Assembly (NCBI RefSeq): GCF_022678645.1 | Contig: NZ_JALBWV010000022.1 | Location: 1-64,000, forward strand | Direction of reading: 5' to 3' | Length of the DNA stretch: 64,000 bases | Source: Saccharopolyspora soli | GTDB taxonomy: Bacteria; Actinomycetota; Actinomycetes; Mycobacteriales; Pseudonocardiaceae | Shown here: in pieces, positions 34,429 through 43,580 of the stretch | Numbering within the stretch: position 1 is the stretch's first letter | How the letters are laid out: each line of letters begins with the position of its first letter | Program-made: the position numbers and the translations under genes | The notes under the pieces: model-generated | The model's database searches: none | Told to the model about the DNA's origin: nothing | Seen by the model: only the letters and a program-made list of their open reading frames with translations

Positions 34429-36096
34429 CTATCGATAGGCGCCCTGCACCCACCATCGGGCCGCTTCGTGCACCAGCAACAGCGCCACCTCGCCCGCTTC
34501 GAGGTCTGCCGCGTCGGACCCCGGCTCCGCTTCGAGCACGACTTGGAGCCGCACCACCTCCCGCGGCGGCACCTGCGCGGCCGGAGCCGTCTGCCCGGCA
34601 CCGGCCGCCAGCAGTTCCACCCACCAGCGCTCGGCCACCGGCCACGGCCCGGCCCACCTGGACACCGGCCGCGACCGCCCGCCCGACACCTCGACGCGGC
34701 ATGGCGCGGCGGTCAGCCGATGCCGGTCGGTGACGCCCACCGGTCGGCCTTCGCCATCGAGCACCACCGCGGACCACGGCGAATCCGGCACCACCGACGG
34801 CGACGGCGACGGGATCCGCCCCGGCCACGGCCGGTCGGGGAGCAGCGCCGGACGGCGTTCGTCGCCCCACGGCACGAACCGCACCTGATCGCGCAGATCC
34901 CGGCCGCCGCCGAGCACCCCGGTCAGGACCGCCTCCGGCCCGAGCATTCCCTGCACCCGCGCGAACGCACGCCCAGCACGGGCATCCGCTTCTCCGGTCG
35001 CGGCACTGAGCAGGTCCAGTTGCAGCCCGCCCGCCCCGACGACTTCCTCCGGCCGCAGGCTCAGCACGCTCACCCCGGCCGACGGGCGCTGTGGTCCACT
35101 GCGGCCGGTCAGCCAGCCGTCGAGCTGCCAGCGCACCCGATCGGCGGTGGCCGCTGGCGTCAACGGCGCCGCGCACCGCCACACCCGGTGCAACTCCTCG
35201 CCGTGCTCGGTGCGGGCCGAAATTCCCAGCCTGGTGCACGCCAGACCCAGGCCGCCCAGCCTGGCGTGCAGTTGATCAGCCAGCACCTTGCCCACGAACG
35301 CGGCCCGGTCCACCTGATCCACCGGTGGGTCGAGGTGCTCGGCCACCACCAGGTCCGGTGGCGGCTGCCGCCGCTGGACCGGCCGCTCTTCCCGACCGCT
35401 GGCCGCGCGGTGCGCCAGCAGCGCCGCCCGGCCGAACCTGGTCGCGACATCCGACGGGGCCAACGCCGCGAACTCGCCCAGCGTGCGAATCCCCAGTCGC
35501 CGCAGCAGATCCACCAGCTCCGCCTGATCGGTGGCGCGCTGCTCGGTGAGCTGGTCGGCGAGTTGGTCGATCTCCTCGATCAGCAGCGGAGCGAGGAAGT
35601 CCCGACTGCGCCCCGGTTCGACGAGTTGGCCGCGCCGCGCCGCCAGGACCGCCGCGAACAGCCCGTCCGCGATGCCGATCTGGCACTCGACGCCGACCTG
35701 CGCATCGAGCTGGTCCACCACGCGCTCGGCGACGGCCTCTTCGGAACCGAAGTAGCGGGCGGGCCCCCGCGCCGGGACAGCCACCAGTCCGGGGCGCACG
35801 ATTTCCACCCCTGGAACCAGTTCTTCGACCGCCGCCACGACCGGTTCGAACAACCTCGCATCCCGAGCCGGATCGTGTTCGCAGACCACCAGTTCCGGGC
35901 AACGGCCTTGCGCTTCGCGACGTCGCATGCCGCGACGCACCCCGCTGTCGCGCGCCGTTGCCGAGCAGGCCACCACCCGGTTGGCCGCGAACACCGCGGC
36001 AGGCACCAGCAGCCCGAGATCGGCCGCGCGGGCGGCGGCGACCACCGGCCAGTCCGGGCACCAGATGACAAGTCGACGAGGTGGCACCGCACTCAC
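34429..36096 (-). CDS. imuB: ImuB, Y-family polymerase-like clamp adaptor
   Basis: 555 residues. It has the Y-family fold (LVIWCPDWPVVAAARA, ANRVVACSATARDSGVRRGM, YFGSEEAVAERVV, GIADGLFAAVLAA) but lacks the acidic triad of active DinB enzymes, as known for ImuB. A clamp-binding motif QLDLL (AGGLQLDLLSA, about residue 375) would tether the mutasome to the beta clamp. The C-terminal part should contact ImuA and DnaE2. GTG start overlaps the imuA stop (GTGA). Confidence 0.92.
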   Translation of the reverse strand: MSAVPPRRLVIWCPDWPVVAAARAADLGLLVPAAVFAANRVVACSATARDSGVRRGMRRREAQGRCPELVVCEHDPARDARLFEPVVAAVEELVPGVEIVRPGLVAVPARGPARYFGSEEAVAERVVDQLDAQVGVECQIGIADGLFAAVLAARRGQLVEPGRSRDFLAPLLIEEIDQLADQLTEQRATDQAELVDLLRRLGIRTLGEFAALAPSDVATRFGRAALLAHRAASGREERPVQRRQPPPDLVVAEHLDPPVDQVDRAAFVGKVLADQLHARLGGLGLACTRLGISARTEHGEELHRVWRCAAPLTPAATADRVRWQLDGWLTGRSGPQRPSAGVSVLSLRPEEVVGAGGLQLDLLSAATGEADARAGRAFARVQGMLGPEAVLTGVLGGGRDLRDQVRFVPWGDERRPALLPDRPWPGRIPSPSPSVVPDSPWSAVVLDGEGRPVGVTDRHRLTAAPCRVEVSGGRSRPVSRWAGPWPVAERWWVELLAAGAGQTAPAAQVPPREVVRLQVVLEAEPGSDAADLEAGEVALLLVHEAARWWVQGAYR

Positions 36097-36806
36097 CCCG
36101 CCACCGGACGCAGCTGGGGCCGGGCGGACTCCACCGGCTCATCCACCGGCACCCCGATCGACCCGTCCCGCGTCGGGAGCAGCAGTCGGCGCGAACGCGG
36201 TCGGGACGCCGCACCGCGCCCGCCCGCGCGCACCGTGACGGCCCGTTCCCGCAGGTGGCCGTGGCCCTGTCCAAGACCTCGCCAATTGGCGTCGACGCAA
36301 TGCAGCTGCACCTCGGCCCCCGACCACGGACCGAACGGCAGCAGGACCGAACCACGATTGCGCGCCCGCGCGGAGAGCCGCCGGGCATCCGCGTCGGCCA
36401 CCCGCCGGGTGCACCCGACCGCCACCAGGTCCACCCCGTCGAGCAGCGCGGCGATCACGCCGACCGGGTCGCTGCCCGGCCGCGGAACCAGCGCCAGCCT
36501 GGCGAGCTCCACTCCCGCTTCGGCCGCAGCGACCAGGCTGAGGCCGGACAGCCCCACCACGACCGCCCACGACCCGTTCGCCGTCGCCTCGGACAACAGC
36601 GCGAACAGCAGCGAGACCGATCCGTGCACCGCCACCGTGCTGCCACGGCGCAGACCTGGCCATGGCAGCACGGCGGCGAGTTCTGTCCGCGTGGGCAGCA
36701 CCCGGCCCGCTCCGGGAACACCGCCCGCCTCGACGGCTTGCGCACCCACGGCCACCCCGTCAACCGTGGACGCGCCAAGCGCCGTCAAGGACGCCGTCGC
36801 GGACAT
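36093..36806 (-). CDS. imuA: ImuA'-like mutasome protein
   Basis: 237 residues, a short RecA-like protein: LPWPGLRRGSTVAVHGSVSLLFALLSEATANGSW resembles a degenerate Walker A region, followed by GVELARLALVPRPGSDPVGVIAALLDGVDLVAVG. It is the actinobacterial ImuA' type, partner of ImuB and DnaE2. The ATG has GGGGAGG five bases upstream, but that site lies inside a predicted helix (36812-36879). A LexA box at 36970-36985 is 164 bp upstream. Confidence 0.88.
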   Translation of the reverse strand: MSATASLTALGASTVDGVAVGAQAVEAGGVPGAGRVLPTRTELAAVLPWPGLRRGSTVAVHGSVSLLFALLSEATANGSWAVVVGLSGLSLVAAAEAGVELARLALVPRPGSDPVGVIAALLDGVDLVAVGCTRRVADADARRLSARARNRGSVLLPFGPWSGAEVQLHCVDANWRGLGQGHGHLRERAVTVRAGGRGAASRPRSRRLLLPTRDGSIGVPVDEPVESARPQLRPVAG

Positions 36807-36811
36807 CGCTG

Positions 36812-36879
36812 CCTCCCCACATCGTGACCGCATGGGTGCCCGACCCCGGCGCGGGCACCCATCAGCCGCTGTGGGGAAG
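36812..36879 (-). promoter_or_regulatory. leader structure sequestering the imuA ribosome binding site
   Basis: In the transcript, CUUCCCCACA (from 36870-36879) can pair with UGUGGGGAGG (36812-36821), which includes the Shine-Dalgarno sequence: nine Watson-Crick pairs and one G-U. Nested inside is a perfect 10-bp stem AUGGGUGCCC/GGGCACCCAU (36832-36841 with 36853-36862). Stacked together these would block initiation unless opened. Regulation is inferred from the structure alone. Confidence 0.55.
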
Positions 36880-36969
36880 ACAGCGGTGGAGCCAGCGCTG
36901 CGCCTGCACCCGAACACAGCGCCAGCTCCATCGGTAGTGGGCCGACCCCGACACCGACCACTTCCGATC

Positions 36970-36985
36970 TCGAACCTCAGTTCGA
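36970..36985. promoter_or_regulatory. LexA (SOS) box of imuAB
   Basis: TCGAAC-CTCA-GTTCGA is a perfect match to the actinobacterial SOS box. Confidence 0.9.
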
Positions 36986-37041
36986 ACAAACTCAAGTAAA
37001 CCCTGCGCACCGACCCGAGTCAAGGGTTTCGACCAGATCGG

Positions 37042-37057
37042 GTGAACATTTGTTCGA
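37042..37057. promoter_or_regulatory. SOS-like box between imuA and the decayed TA genes
   Basis: GTGAAC-ATTT-GTTCGA has two mismatches to the SOS box in one half. It is 39 bp upstream of the antitoxin ATG and could be a LexA site or a TA operator relic. Confidence 0.4.
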
Positions 37058-37095
37058 CGGGAACGTCGTCGCCAAAGTCCTGGCTAAATTGCCCC

Positions 37096-37350
37096 ATGAT
37101 CACAATCCCGCTGGGAGAAGCACGTGACCGGCTGTCCGAGTTCGTCGCGCAGGTCGAGAGCGCCCATGATCGGGTGGCCATCACCCGGCACGGTCGGCCC
37201 GCTGCTGTGCTGATCTCGCCCGACGACCTGTCATCCCTGGAAGAAACCCTGGACCTCATGACAACCCCTGGCGAGGCGGATGCCATCCGAGAAGGCGTGG
37301 CGGACGCTTCGTTGGCGCCGAAGAGATCAAGAAGCGCTACCTGCGGTGAC
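37096..37350 (+). pseudogene. decayed Phd/YefM-type antitoxin gene
   Basis: MITIPLGEARDRLSEFVAQVESAHDRVAITRHGRPAAVLISPDDLSSLEETL is a good antitoxin N-terminus, but after IREGVADA the frame is lost: the expected tail reads GRFVGAEEIKKRYLR and TGA (37348-37350) in the +1-shifted frame. TAAATT at 37085-37090 just before the ATG resembles a -10 of a leaderless transcript. As the sequence stands, the original frame instead runs on to 37527. Confidence 0.7.
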
Positions 37351-37527
37351 CTGTGCGATCAAGATCACCACCGAAACCGCATCGCCTCGGCAAACCGCTG
37401 TTCGGCGAGTTCACGGGCCTGCGCTCGGCCCGACGGAGTTCATACCGCGTGGTGTACGCGATTCAAGGCAAAGACCGTGGCCGTCGAAGTCATTCGCATC
37501 GCCTACCGAGCCGACGTCTACCGATAG
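37347..37527 (+). pseudogene. decayed RelE-type toxin gene
   Basis: GTG overlaps the shifted antitoxin stop (GTGA). The start VTCAIKIT, the middle PHRLGKPLFGEFTGLRSARRSSYRVVYAI and the end VAVEVIRIAYRADVYR together match RelE, but lie in three different frames, and roughly 25 codons expected near the N-terminus are missing. It cannot make a functional toxin as read. Confidence 0.7.
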
Positions 37528-37540
37528 GAGCCCAATTCCG

Positions 37541-37759
37541 ATGCCGGAAACGAACACCTTCGATCCCGAAGAACAAGCAGCCCTGGCCGCCTACGACCGG
37601 CCGCGGCAGAACGCCGATGAGTGGGCCGAGTGCCTGAACGAGCTCCGACTGGCCGATCAATGCAGCGGTGACGGACTCGACGCCGCGTTCGCCGAGTATC
37701 CCGAATACCAGACAGGTGGGGTCCTGGACCGCGGCAACGGCCCAAAACCCCACCCGTGA
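37541..37759 (+). CDS. small acidic hypothetical protein
   Basis: 72 residues starting MPETNTFDPEEQAALAAYDR, rich in Asp and Glu, no membrane segment. TAGGAG, formed partly by the stop of the decayed toxin gene, is ten bases before the ATG, so it was probably the third gene of the toxin-antitoxin operon. It converges with purH with three bases between the stops. Family not recognised. Confidence 0.55.
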   Translation: MPETNTFDPEEQAALAAYDRPRQNADEWAECLNELRLADQCSGDGLDAAFAEYPEYQTGGVLDRGNGPKPHP

Positions 37760-37762
37760 TCG

Positions 37763-39328
37763 TCAGTGCGCGAAGTGGCGCGTGCCGGTGAGGTAGACCG
37801 GCACACCGGCCGCCTCCGCCGCCGCGATGGTTTCGGCGTCCCGGACCGAACCACCCGGCTGCACGATCGCGCGCACCCCGGCGTCCAGCAGCACCTGCGG
37901 GCCGTCCGCGAACGGGAAGAACGCGTCGGAAGCGGCCACCGAACCCTTCGCCCGGTCGCCCGCGCGCGACACGGCGAGCCGCGCCGAGTCGACCCGGTTC
38001 ACCTGGCCCATGCCCACGCCGACGGTGGCCCCGTCGTTGGCCAGCAGGATCGCGTTGGACTTCACCGCGCGGCAGGCGCGCCACGCGAACTTCAGATCCG
38101 CCAGGGTGGCCTCGTCCACCGGCGCGCCGGTGGCCAGCGTCCAGTTGGCCGGATCGTCGCCCTCGGCGTCGATCGCGTCGGAGCCCTGCACCAGCATGCC
38201 CCCGGAGATCGCCCGCATCTCGATCCGACCGCTCTTGGGTGGCTGCGCGGTCAGGATCCGGATGTTCTTCTTCCGGCTCAGCACATCCACCGCACCGTCG
38301 GCGTAGCCCGGCGCCACGATCACCTCGGTGAAGATCTCGGCGACCTGCTCGGCCATCGCCACCGACACCTCGCGGTTCGTCGCGATGACGCCGCCGTACG
38401 CGCTCACCGAATCGCACTCGTGCGCCTTGCGGTGCGCGGTGGCGATGTCATCGGCCACCGCGATTCCGCACGGGTTGGCGTGCTTGATGATCGCCACGCA
38501 CGGCTCGCTGTGGTCATGCGCGGCGCGCCAAGCCGCATCGGCATCGACGTAGTTGTTGTACGACATCTCCTTGCCGTGCAACTGAGCCGCGGCAGCGAGT
38601 CCGGTCGCCTCGCCGCCGGAGACGTACAGCGCGGCGGGCTGGTGCGGGTTCTCGCCGTAGCGCAGCGCGGAGCGGCGCTCCCAGGTCTCCCCGATCCAGC
38701 CGGGGAACACCGAGTCGTCGCCGGTCGGCACCTTGCTCATCCAGGACGCCACCGCGACGTCGTAGGAGGCGGTGTGCCGGAACGCGGACGCGGCCAGCTC
38801 GACTCGGTCGGCCAGCGTGAAGCCGCCCTCGCGGACCTGCTCCAGCACCCACTCGTAGCGGCTCGGGTCGACCACAACGGCGACGTTCGCGTGGTTCTTG
38901 GCGGAGGCTCGCACCATCGCCGGACCACCGATGTCGATCTGCTCGATCACCTCGTCCTGGGCAGCACCCGAGGCCACCGTCTGCACGAACGGGTAAAGGT
39001 TCACCACCAGCAGCTCGAACGGCGCGATGTCCAGGCCGCGGAGCTGGTCGGCGTGCTCCGGGCGGCGCAGGTCGGCGAGCAGCCCGGCGTGCACCCGCGG
39101 GTGCAGCGTCTTGACCCGGCCGTCGAGCGCCTCCGGGAACCCGGTGAGTTCCTCGACCGGCGTGACGGGGACGCCCGCCGCCGCGATGGTGCGAGCCGTG
39201 CCGCCGGTGGACACGATCTCCACCCCGGCAGCGTGCAGCCCGGTGGCCAACTCCAGCAGACCCGACTTGTCCGACACGCCGATCAACGCGCGGCGAACGC
39301 CTCGCCGCTCCTGCGAGTTCGCGGTCAC
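37763..39328 (-). CDS. purH: AICAR transformylase/IMP cyclohydrolase
   Basis: 521 residues. The last two steps of IMP synthesis. The N-terminal MGS-like cyclohydrolase domain starts [20 protein letters not shown] and includes STGGTARTI and [13 protein letters not shown]. The transformylase domain has the catalytic Lys-His in [10 protein letters not shown] and the closing [31 protein letters not shown] start overlaps the purN stop by GTGA, so both are translated together. Confidence 0.97.
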   Translation of the reverse strand: MTANSQERRGVRRALIGVSDKSGLLELATGLHAAGVEIVSTGGTARTIAAAGVPVTPVEELTGFPEALDGRVKTLHPRVHAGLLADLRRPEHADQLRGLDIAPFELLVVNLYPFVQTVASGAAQDEVIEQIDIGGPAMVRASAKNHANVAVVVDPSRYEWVLEQVREGGFTLADRVELAASAFRHTASYDVAVASWMSKVPTGDDSVFPGWIGETWERRSALRYGENPHQPAALYVSGGEATGLAAAAQLHGKEMSYNNYVDADAAWRAAHDHSEPCVAIIKHANPCGIAVADDIATAHRKAHECDSVSAYGGVIATNREVSVAMAEQVAEIFTEVIVAPGYADGAVDVLSRKKNIRILTAQPPKSGRIEMRAISGGMLVQGSDAIDAEGDDPANWTLATGAPVDEATLADLKFAWRACRAVKSNAILLANDGATVGVGMGQVNRVDSARLAVSRAGDRAKGSVAASDAFFPFADGPQVLLDAGVRAIVQPGGSVRDAETIAAAEAAGVPVYLTGTRHFAH

Positions 39329-39999
39329 GGGATACTCACCTTCCGTCCCTGCACGGTCCAACCGTGCAACGCCAGCTGTTCCAGAGTGTCGACCAGCAGC
39401 CGCCGCTCGACCGCCTTGATCCGCTCGTGCAGGCTCACCTCGTCGTCGTCGGGCCGTACCTCGACGGCCTCCTGCGCGAGGATCGGCCCGGTGTCCACAC
39501 CGGCATCCACCACGAACAAGGTGCAGCCGGTGACCCGCACCCCATACTCCAGTGCGTCCCGCACCCCGTGCATGCCGGGGAACGACGGCAGTAGCGCTGG
39601 ATGGCTGTTGAGGTACCGGCCGTCGAAGCGGGTCAGGAAATCCGCGCCGACGAGCTTCATGAAACCAGCGGAGACCACCAGGTCCGGCTCGTGCTCGGCA
39701 CAGGCCTCGGTAAGCGCCCGATCCCAGTCGGCGCGGGTGGCGTAGTCCCCGACCCGGCGCACGAAGGTCGGCACCCCGGCTCGCTCGGCGCGGGCGAGCC
39801 CTTCGATGTCGTCGCGATCGGCGCCCACCGCGACCACCCGCACCGGGTAGTCCGGCGAACCGGTCGCGTCGAGCAGCGCCTGCAACAGGGTGCCGGAGCC
39901 GGACACCAGCACGACCACCCGCGCTGGGCCGGTCGTGGCGAACCGGTTGGGCCGGGAGTGCGCGGCGGTGCTCGGCTGGTTGGTCGTACTCGGGTTCAG
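39325..39999 (-). CDS. purN: phosphoribosylglycinamide formyltransferase
   Basis: About 224 residues. Transfers formyl from 10-formyl-THF to GAR. Motifs: [42 protein letters not shown] with the catalytic Asn and His, and [14 protein letters not shown] with the catalytic Asp. The start is unclear: between the upstream gene end (40097) and the conserved core there is no in-frame ATG, GTG or TTG. A CTG at 39999 has AGGAGC seven bases upstream and is used here; a GTG just before VVLVSG would match shorter homologues but lacks a ribosome binding site. Confidence 0.93.
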   Translation of the reverse strand: MNPSTTNQPSTAAHSRPNRFATTGPARVVVLVSGSGTLLQALLDATGSPDYPVRVVAVGADRDDIEGLARAERAGVPTFVRRVGDYATRADWDRALTEACAEHEPDLVVSAGFMKLVGADFLTRFDGRYLNSHPALLPSFPGMHGVRDALEYGVRVTGCTLFVVDAGVDTGPILAQEAVEVRPDDDEVSLHERIKAVERRLLVDTLEQLALHGWTVQGRKVSIP

Positions 40000-40096
40000 C
40001 GTTCGCTCCTGACATGCCTCGGCACGATCTCTCGCAGCAGCGTAAGCGCTGATCGCGGCGCCGAGGTCGGCAGGGGCCAGGCGAGTGGCGCAGCCC

Positions 40097-41491
40097 TCAC
40101 CGCTGGTCGTCCTCGATGAGGTCGCCGTCGAACTCGGTGGGGTCGATCTCGCTGGGCTTGTCCTCGGGCGGATCCTCGTCCGCCACCTCGCGGGTATGCG
40201 GAATCTCCGGTGCGGAGTCGTCCAGTTCGACGTCAGCCGAGGACTCGGTGTCCTCAGCATCGGCATCCGCGCTGTCGACAGCCGTGTCGGGTGCGGCTGG
40301 ATCGTCCGCCGAATCGGCGAGCTCGTCGCTGGCGTCCGGTCCGGCGAGCCAGGTGACGGCGGCACCTGGAACGGCGAGCCAGCACAGCGTCGCCACAGCC
40401 AGCACGATGGGCCGCAACGTCACCGGACCAATCGGACCGTTGCCGACGACGCCCCCGACCACGCAAGCGAGCAGCATCGCGCCGATCGCAGCGACCACAG
40501 CAGCCACGCCGAGCGCGAGCAGCCTGCGCGACAGGGTGCCGGGGACCCGTCGACAGGCAGTCCCGACGAGCGCGCCGACGACGAGCGGCAGCGCCAACGA
40601 CGTCACCCACCAGGCCGCCGAGTCGTGCGTCGGCAGGACCGCGAGCAGCGGCAGGTCGGGCACCGGGCCCGGGGTGGCGTGCAGCGGTTGGGCCGTCAGC
40701 CGACCGACCGCCAGGCCGGTCCCGGTGGCGAAGGACCAGCCAGCGAGCACCGCGTTCGGCAGGTACAGGATCGACAGCAGGGTGGATCCGAACGCGTCAC
40801 CAGCCGCTCCGGATCGAGCCAGCGAGGCGGCCATCTCCGGGGCCGACGCGCAAATGCCGACCAGCAGGACCACTCCACCGGCCGCGATCAGGGCGGCCAG
40901 CGCGAGCAGCCCGATCCGCATGCCCGACCAGACCTCGGCCTCGACCCGTTCCCAGACCAGGTAGATCAGCCCGCACCGATTCGCCACGCCCGCCGTCGCG
41001 GCGATCGTGGCGGTCAGCCCGCAGCTCAGGAAGGCATCCACCGGGACGGCGCCGACGGGTCCGCCCAGGGCGATCGCGATACTGGCGCCGACGAATGCAT
41101 GCACCAGTCCCATCGCCGTGATCACCGGCCACGCCTGGTCGGGGCGCCGCAGCCGGGATCGCCGGGCGACCCACGCGGCTGTCGCAGCGATCAGCAGCAC
41201 CACCAACGCGGTCGGCAGCAGCGGCAGGACGCTCAGCGGCGCACCCGTGATCGTCAGCGGTGTTTGGTGCAGCGCGAGCCACCCCGGCAAAGCTGCCACC
41301 AGGACCACGAGCGGGTCGAAGTGCGCACCGGAGGCAATGGCCATCACCAGCGCGATCAGACCCGCCGTGGCGAGGTAGCCGATGAGCAGGACGGCGCCGA
41401 TCGCCGCGGCGAGCAACCACCAGCGGATCCCGAGCCTGCGCTCGTGCGGTGCGTCGGCGATGGCGTGGGGGATCGAATCGAGCACGGACAC
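40097..41491 (-). CDS. perM: PerM-like (DUF6350) polytopic membrane protein
   Basis: 464 residues, about nine to ten hydrophobic segments and a long acidic C-terminal tail (from about residue 400). Position between the DUF5336 gene and purN matches Rv0955/PerM of M. tuberculosis, a divisome-associated membrane protein needed under low-magnesium and chronic-infection conditions. The tail is cytoplasmic or periplasmic depending on the number of helices. GTG start; 97 bp separate it from purN. Confidence 0.8.
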   Translation of the reverse strand: MSVLDSIPHAIADAPHERRLGIRWWLLAAAIGAVLLIGYLATAGLIALVMAIASGAHFDPLVVLVAALPGWLALHQTPLTITGAPLSVLPLLPTALVVLLIAATAAWVARRSRLRRPDQAWPVITAMGLVHAFVGASIAIALGGPVGAVPVDAFLSCGLTATIAATAGVANRCGLIYLVWERVEAEVWSGMRIGLLALAALIAAGGVVLLVGICASAPEMAASLARSGAAGDAFGSTLLSILYLPNAVLAGWSFATGTGLAVGRLTAQPLHATPGPVPDLPLLAVLPTHDSAAWWVTSLALPLVVGALVGTACRRVPGTLSRRLLALGVAAVVAAIGAMLLACVVGGVVGNGPIGPVTLRPIVLAVATLCWLAVPGAAVTWLAGPDASDELADSADDPAAPDTAVDSADADAEDTESSADVELDDSAPEIPHTREVADEDPPEDKPSEIDPTEFDGDLIEDDQR

Positions 41492-41598
41492 GCCGCCGAA
41501 TGTCGCACCAGCATTCCGTCGAACGGGTCACAACACGCCGCTACCTCCGCCCATCGAGGGACCCTGCGCTGGTGCTTGGTCGCCTTCGACGTCGAACG

Positions 41599-42480
41599 TC
41601 AGAAGTTCGGCGGGTTGGCTCCGGGGTGCGGCATCTGCTGGGTGCCCTGCGGTCCGCCGCCCTTGCCGGGTTGGCTGGACGGCGTTGCGGGCTGACCTGA
41701 CTGGCCCGACTGCGACGCGGGCTGGTTGGGCTGGCCCGGCTCACCACCAGGCTGCGGACCGGGCCGACCGGCCTGTCCGGGCTGCTGCGACGCGGGCTGA
41801 CCGGAATGGCTGGGCTGTCCCGACTGTCCGGGCTGGTTCGGAACTGGGAAGCCGCCCGAGGACGGATTCCAGCCGCCCGGCTGCTGCGGCTGAGCACCCG
41901 ATGCGGGACCCCAACCACCACCCGGCTGACCGAACTGACCAGGTTGACCGGGCTGCCCAGCCGGGCTCCAGCCGCCGGGACCGTTGGGACCGTTGGGACC
42001 GTTGGGACCGCCAGGCTTGCCCGGCGGGAACGGGCCGGGCTTGCCGAACGCGGGTCGCGCCGGTTTCGCGGGCGTCGACGGCGCATTGATGATCCCGCCG
42101 TCGATCAACAGCACCCCGACCACAGCGGCGAGTTGCGCGAGCGCCAGCAGCAGGAGCACCACCACGATCCCACCCGCGGTGCCACCGACGAGGTCCTGCA
42201 GCAGCGCGAGCGTCGCGTAGGCGGCCAGCGGAGCGGCCGCGAACAGCGCGTTCGGCGTCTTCGGCACGAACCGCAGCCCCGCCAGCGCGGCGGCCACGAT
42301 CAGGGAGAACCCGGCGAGGCTGCCGATGGCAACCCCGGCGACCTCGTCGAAGAAGCCGATCAGGTAGCCGATCAGACCAGCTCCAGCCGCCACCAGGGCC
42401 AGGATGTCTTTCAGGCCGAGCCCGGCACCGGCGGGTTCCGGGGCGGCCGGTGGTGGCGACTGGGGGAAGGGCGCTGACAT
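41599..42480 (-). CDS. DUF5336 membrane protein with Gly/Pro/Gln-rich tail
   Basis: 293 residues. Four hydrophobic segments (residues about 22-135: LKDILALVAAGAGLIGYLIGF, VAIGSLAGFSLIVAAALAG and two more) then about 150 residues of Gly/Pro/Gln/Asn repeats including a run of G-P-N triplets (41979-42010). It corresponds in position and layout to Rv0954 of M. tuberculosis. Role in envelope or division is inferred from that gene order. Confidence 0.82.
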   Translation of the reverse strand: MSAPFPQSPPPAAPEPAGAGLGLKDILALVAAGAGLIGYLIGFFDEVAGVAIGSLAGFSLIVAAALAGLRFVPKTPNALFAAAPLAAYATLALLQDLVGGTAGGIVVVLLLLALAQLAAVVGVLLIDGGIINAPSTPAKPARPAFGKPGPFPPGKPGGPNGPNGPNGPGGWSPAGQPGQPGQFGQPGGGWGPASGAQPQQPGGWNPSSGGFPVPNQPGQSGQPSHSGQPASQQPGQAGRPGPQPGGEPGQPNQPASQSGQSGQPATPSSQPGKGGGPQGTQQMPHPGANPPNF

Positions 42481-42634
42481 GGCTGGGCAAACTCCTCGAT
42501 GAACATTCGCGGGACACCGGGCTGGGCGTGCTGACGTTATCGGGTCGACTGGCACCAGTGTGCCGGATGACCGCAGGCCGGTTCCGCCAGCGGCGGAGCC
42601 GAGTCGGGGACCGCGGTTCCGGCTCGAAACAGCC

Positions 42635-42670
42635 TTCGGGGCCGGACTCCCGAAGGCGTCCGGCCCCGAA
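42635..42670 (-). terminator. terminator of sucCD
   Basis: A perfect 13-bp stem (TTCGGGGCCGGAC at 42635-42647 with 42658-42670) begins 21 bp after the sucD stop. Confidence 0.88.
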
Positions 42671-42691
42671 CAGGACCTGTCAAGATCGGGC

Positions 42692-43576
42692 TCAGCCCTT
42701 GACGATCTCGCGCATCAGGTTGGCGGTCTCGCTCGGCGTCTTGCCGACCTTGACCCCGGCGGCCTCCAGGGCCTCCTTCTTCGCCGCGGCGGTGCCGGAG
42801 GAACCGGAGACGATGGCGCCTGCGTGGCCCATGGTCTTGCCCTCCGGGGCGGTGAAACCGGCCACGTAGCCCACCACCGGCTTGGTGATGTTGGCCTTGA
42901 TGTAGTCGGCCGCCCGCTCCTCTGCGTCCCCACCGATCTCGCCGATCATCACGATCGCCTCGGTGTCCGGGTCGTCCTCGAACGCCTGCAGCGCGTCGAT
43001 GTGAGTGGTGCCGATGACCGGGTCACCGCCGATGCCGACGCAGCTGGAGAAACCGATGTCCCGCAGTTCGTACATCATCTGGTAGGTCAACGTGCCCGAC
43101 TTGGACACCAGACCGATCTTGCCCTGCTCGGTGATGTCGGCCGGGATGATGCCCGCGTTGGACTTGCCGGGCGAGATGATGCCAGGGCAGTTCGGCCCGA
43201 TGATCCGGGTCTTGTTGCCGGTGGCCAAGGCATGCGCCCAGAAGTAGGCCGAGTCGTGCACCGGGATGCCCTCGGTGATCACCACCGCCAGGCCGATCTC
43301 CGCGTCGATGGCCTCCAGCACGGCGTCCTTGGCGAACTTCGGTGGCACGAAGACGACCGACACGTCGGCGCCGGTCTCCTTCATGGCCTCCTTGACGCTG
43401 CCGAAGACGGTGAGCTGCTTGCCCTCGATCTCGACGGTCTGCCCAGCCTTGCGGGCGTTGACGCCGCCGACGATGTTGGTGCCGGAGCGCAGCATCCGAG
43501 CGGTGTGCTTGGTGCCTTCAGAGCCGGTGATGCCCTGAACGATGACCTTGCTGTTCTCGTTGAGGAAAATAGCCAT
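42692..43576 (-). CDS. sucD: succinyl-CoA synthetase alpha subunit
   Basis: 294 residues. It interconverts succinyl-CoA and succinate with NDP phosphorylation, as a heteromer with SucC. CoA-binding Rossmann fold at the start ([19 protein letters not shown]), [11 protein letters not shown] in the middle, and the active-site His in [15 protein letters not shown], which becomes phosphorylated. The ATG is four bases after the sucC stop. Confidence 0.97.
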   Translation of the reverse strand: MAIFLNENSKVIVQGITGSEGTKHTARMLRSGTNIVGGVNARKAGQTVEIEGKQLTVFGSVKEAMKETGADVSVVFVPPKFAKDAVLEAIDAEIGLAVVITEGIPVHDSAYFWAHALATGNKTRIIGPNCPGIISPGKSNAGIIPADITEQGKIGLVSKSGTLTYQMMYELRDIGFSSCVGIGGDPVIGTTHIDALQAFEDDPDTEAIVMIGEIGGDAEERAADYIKANITKPVVGYVAGFTAPEGKTMGHAGAIVSGSSGTAAAKKEALEAAGVKVGKTPSETANLMREIVKG

Positions 43577-43580
43577 GGCC

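Noticed and set aside
34468..36999. Open frame of about 843 codons opposite imuB/imuA
   Set aside because: Antisense shadow; low-complexity Pro/Arg/Gln translation without family features.
37766..39745. Long plus-strand frame opposite purH and purN
   Set aside because: Antisense shadow; both minus-strand genes show catalytic motifs and overlap properly.
41979..42010. Short regular repeat suggestive of a CRISPR or satellite
   Set aside because: It is a run of GPN codons inside the DUF5336 gene tail; no repeat-spacer pattern anywhere in the window.
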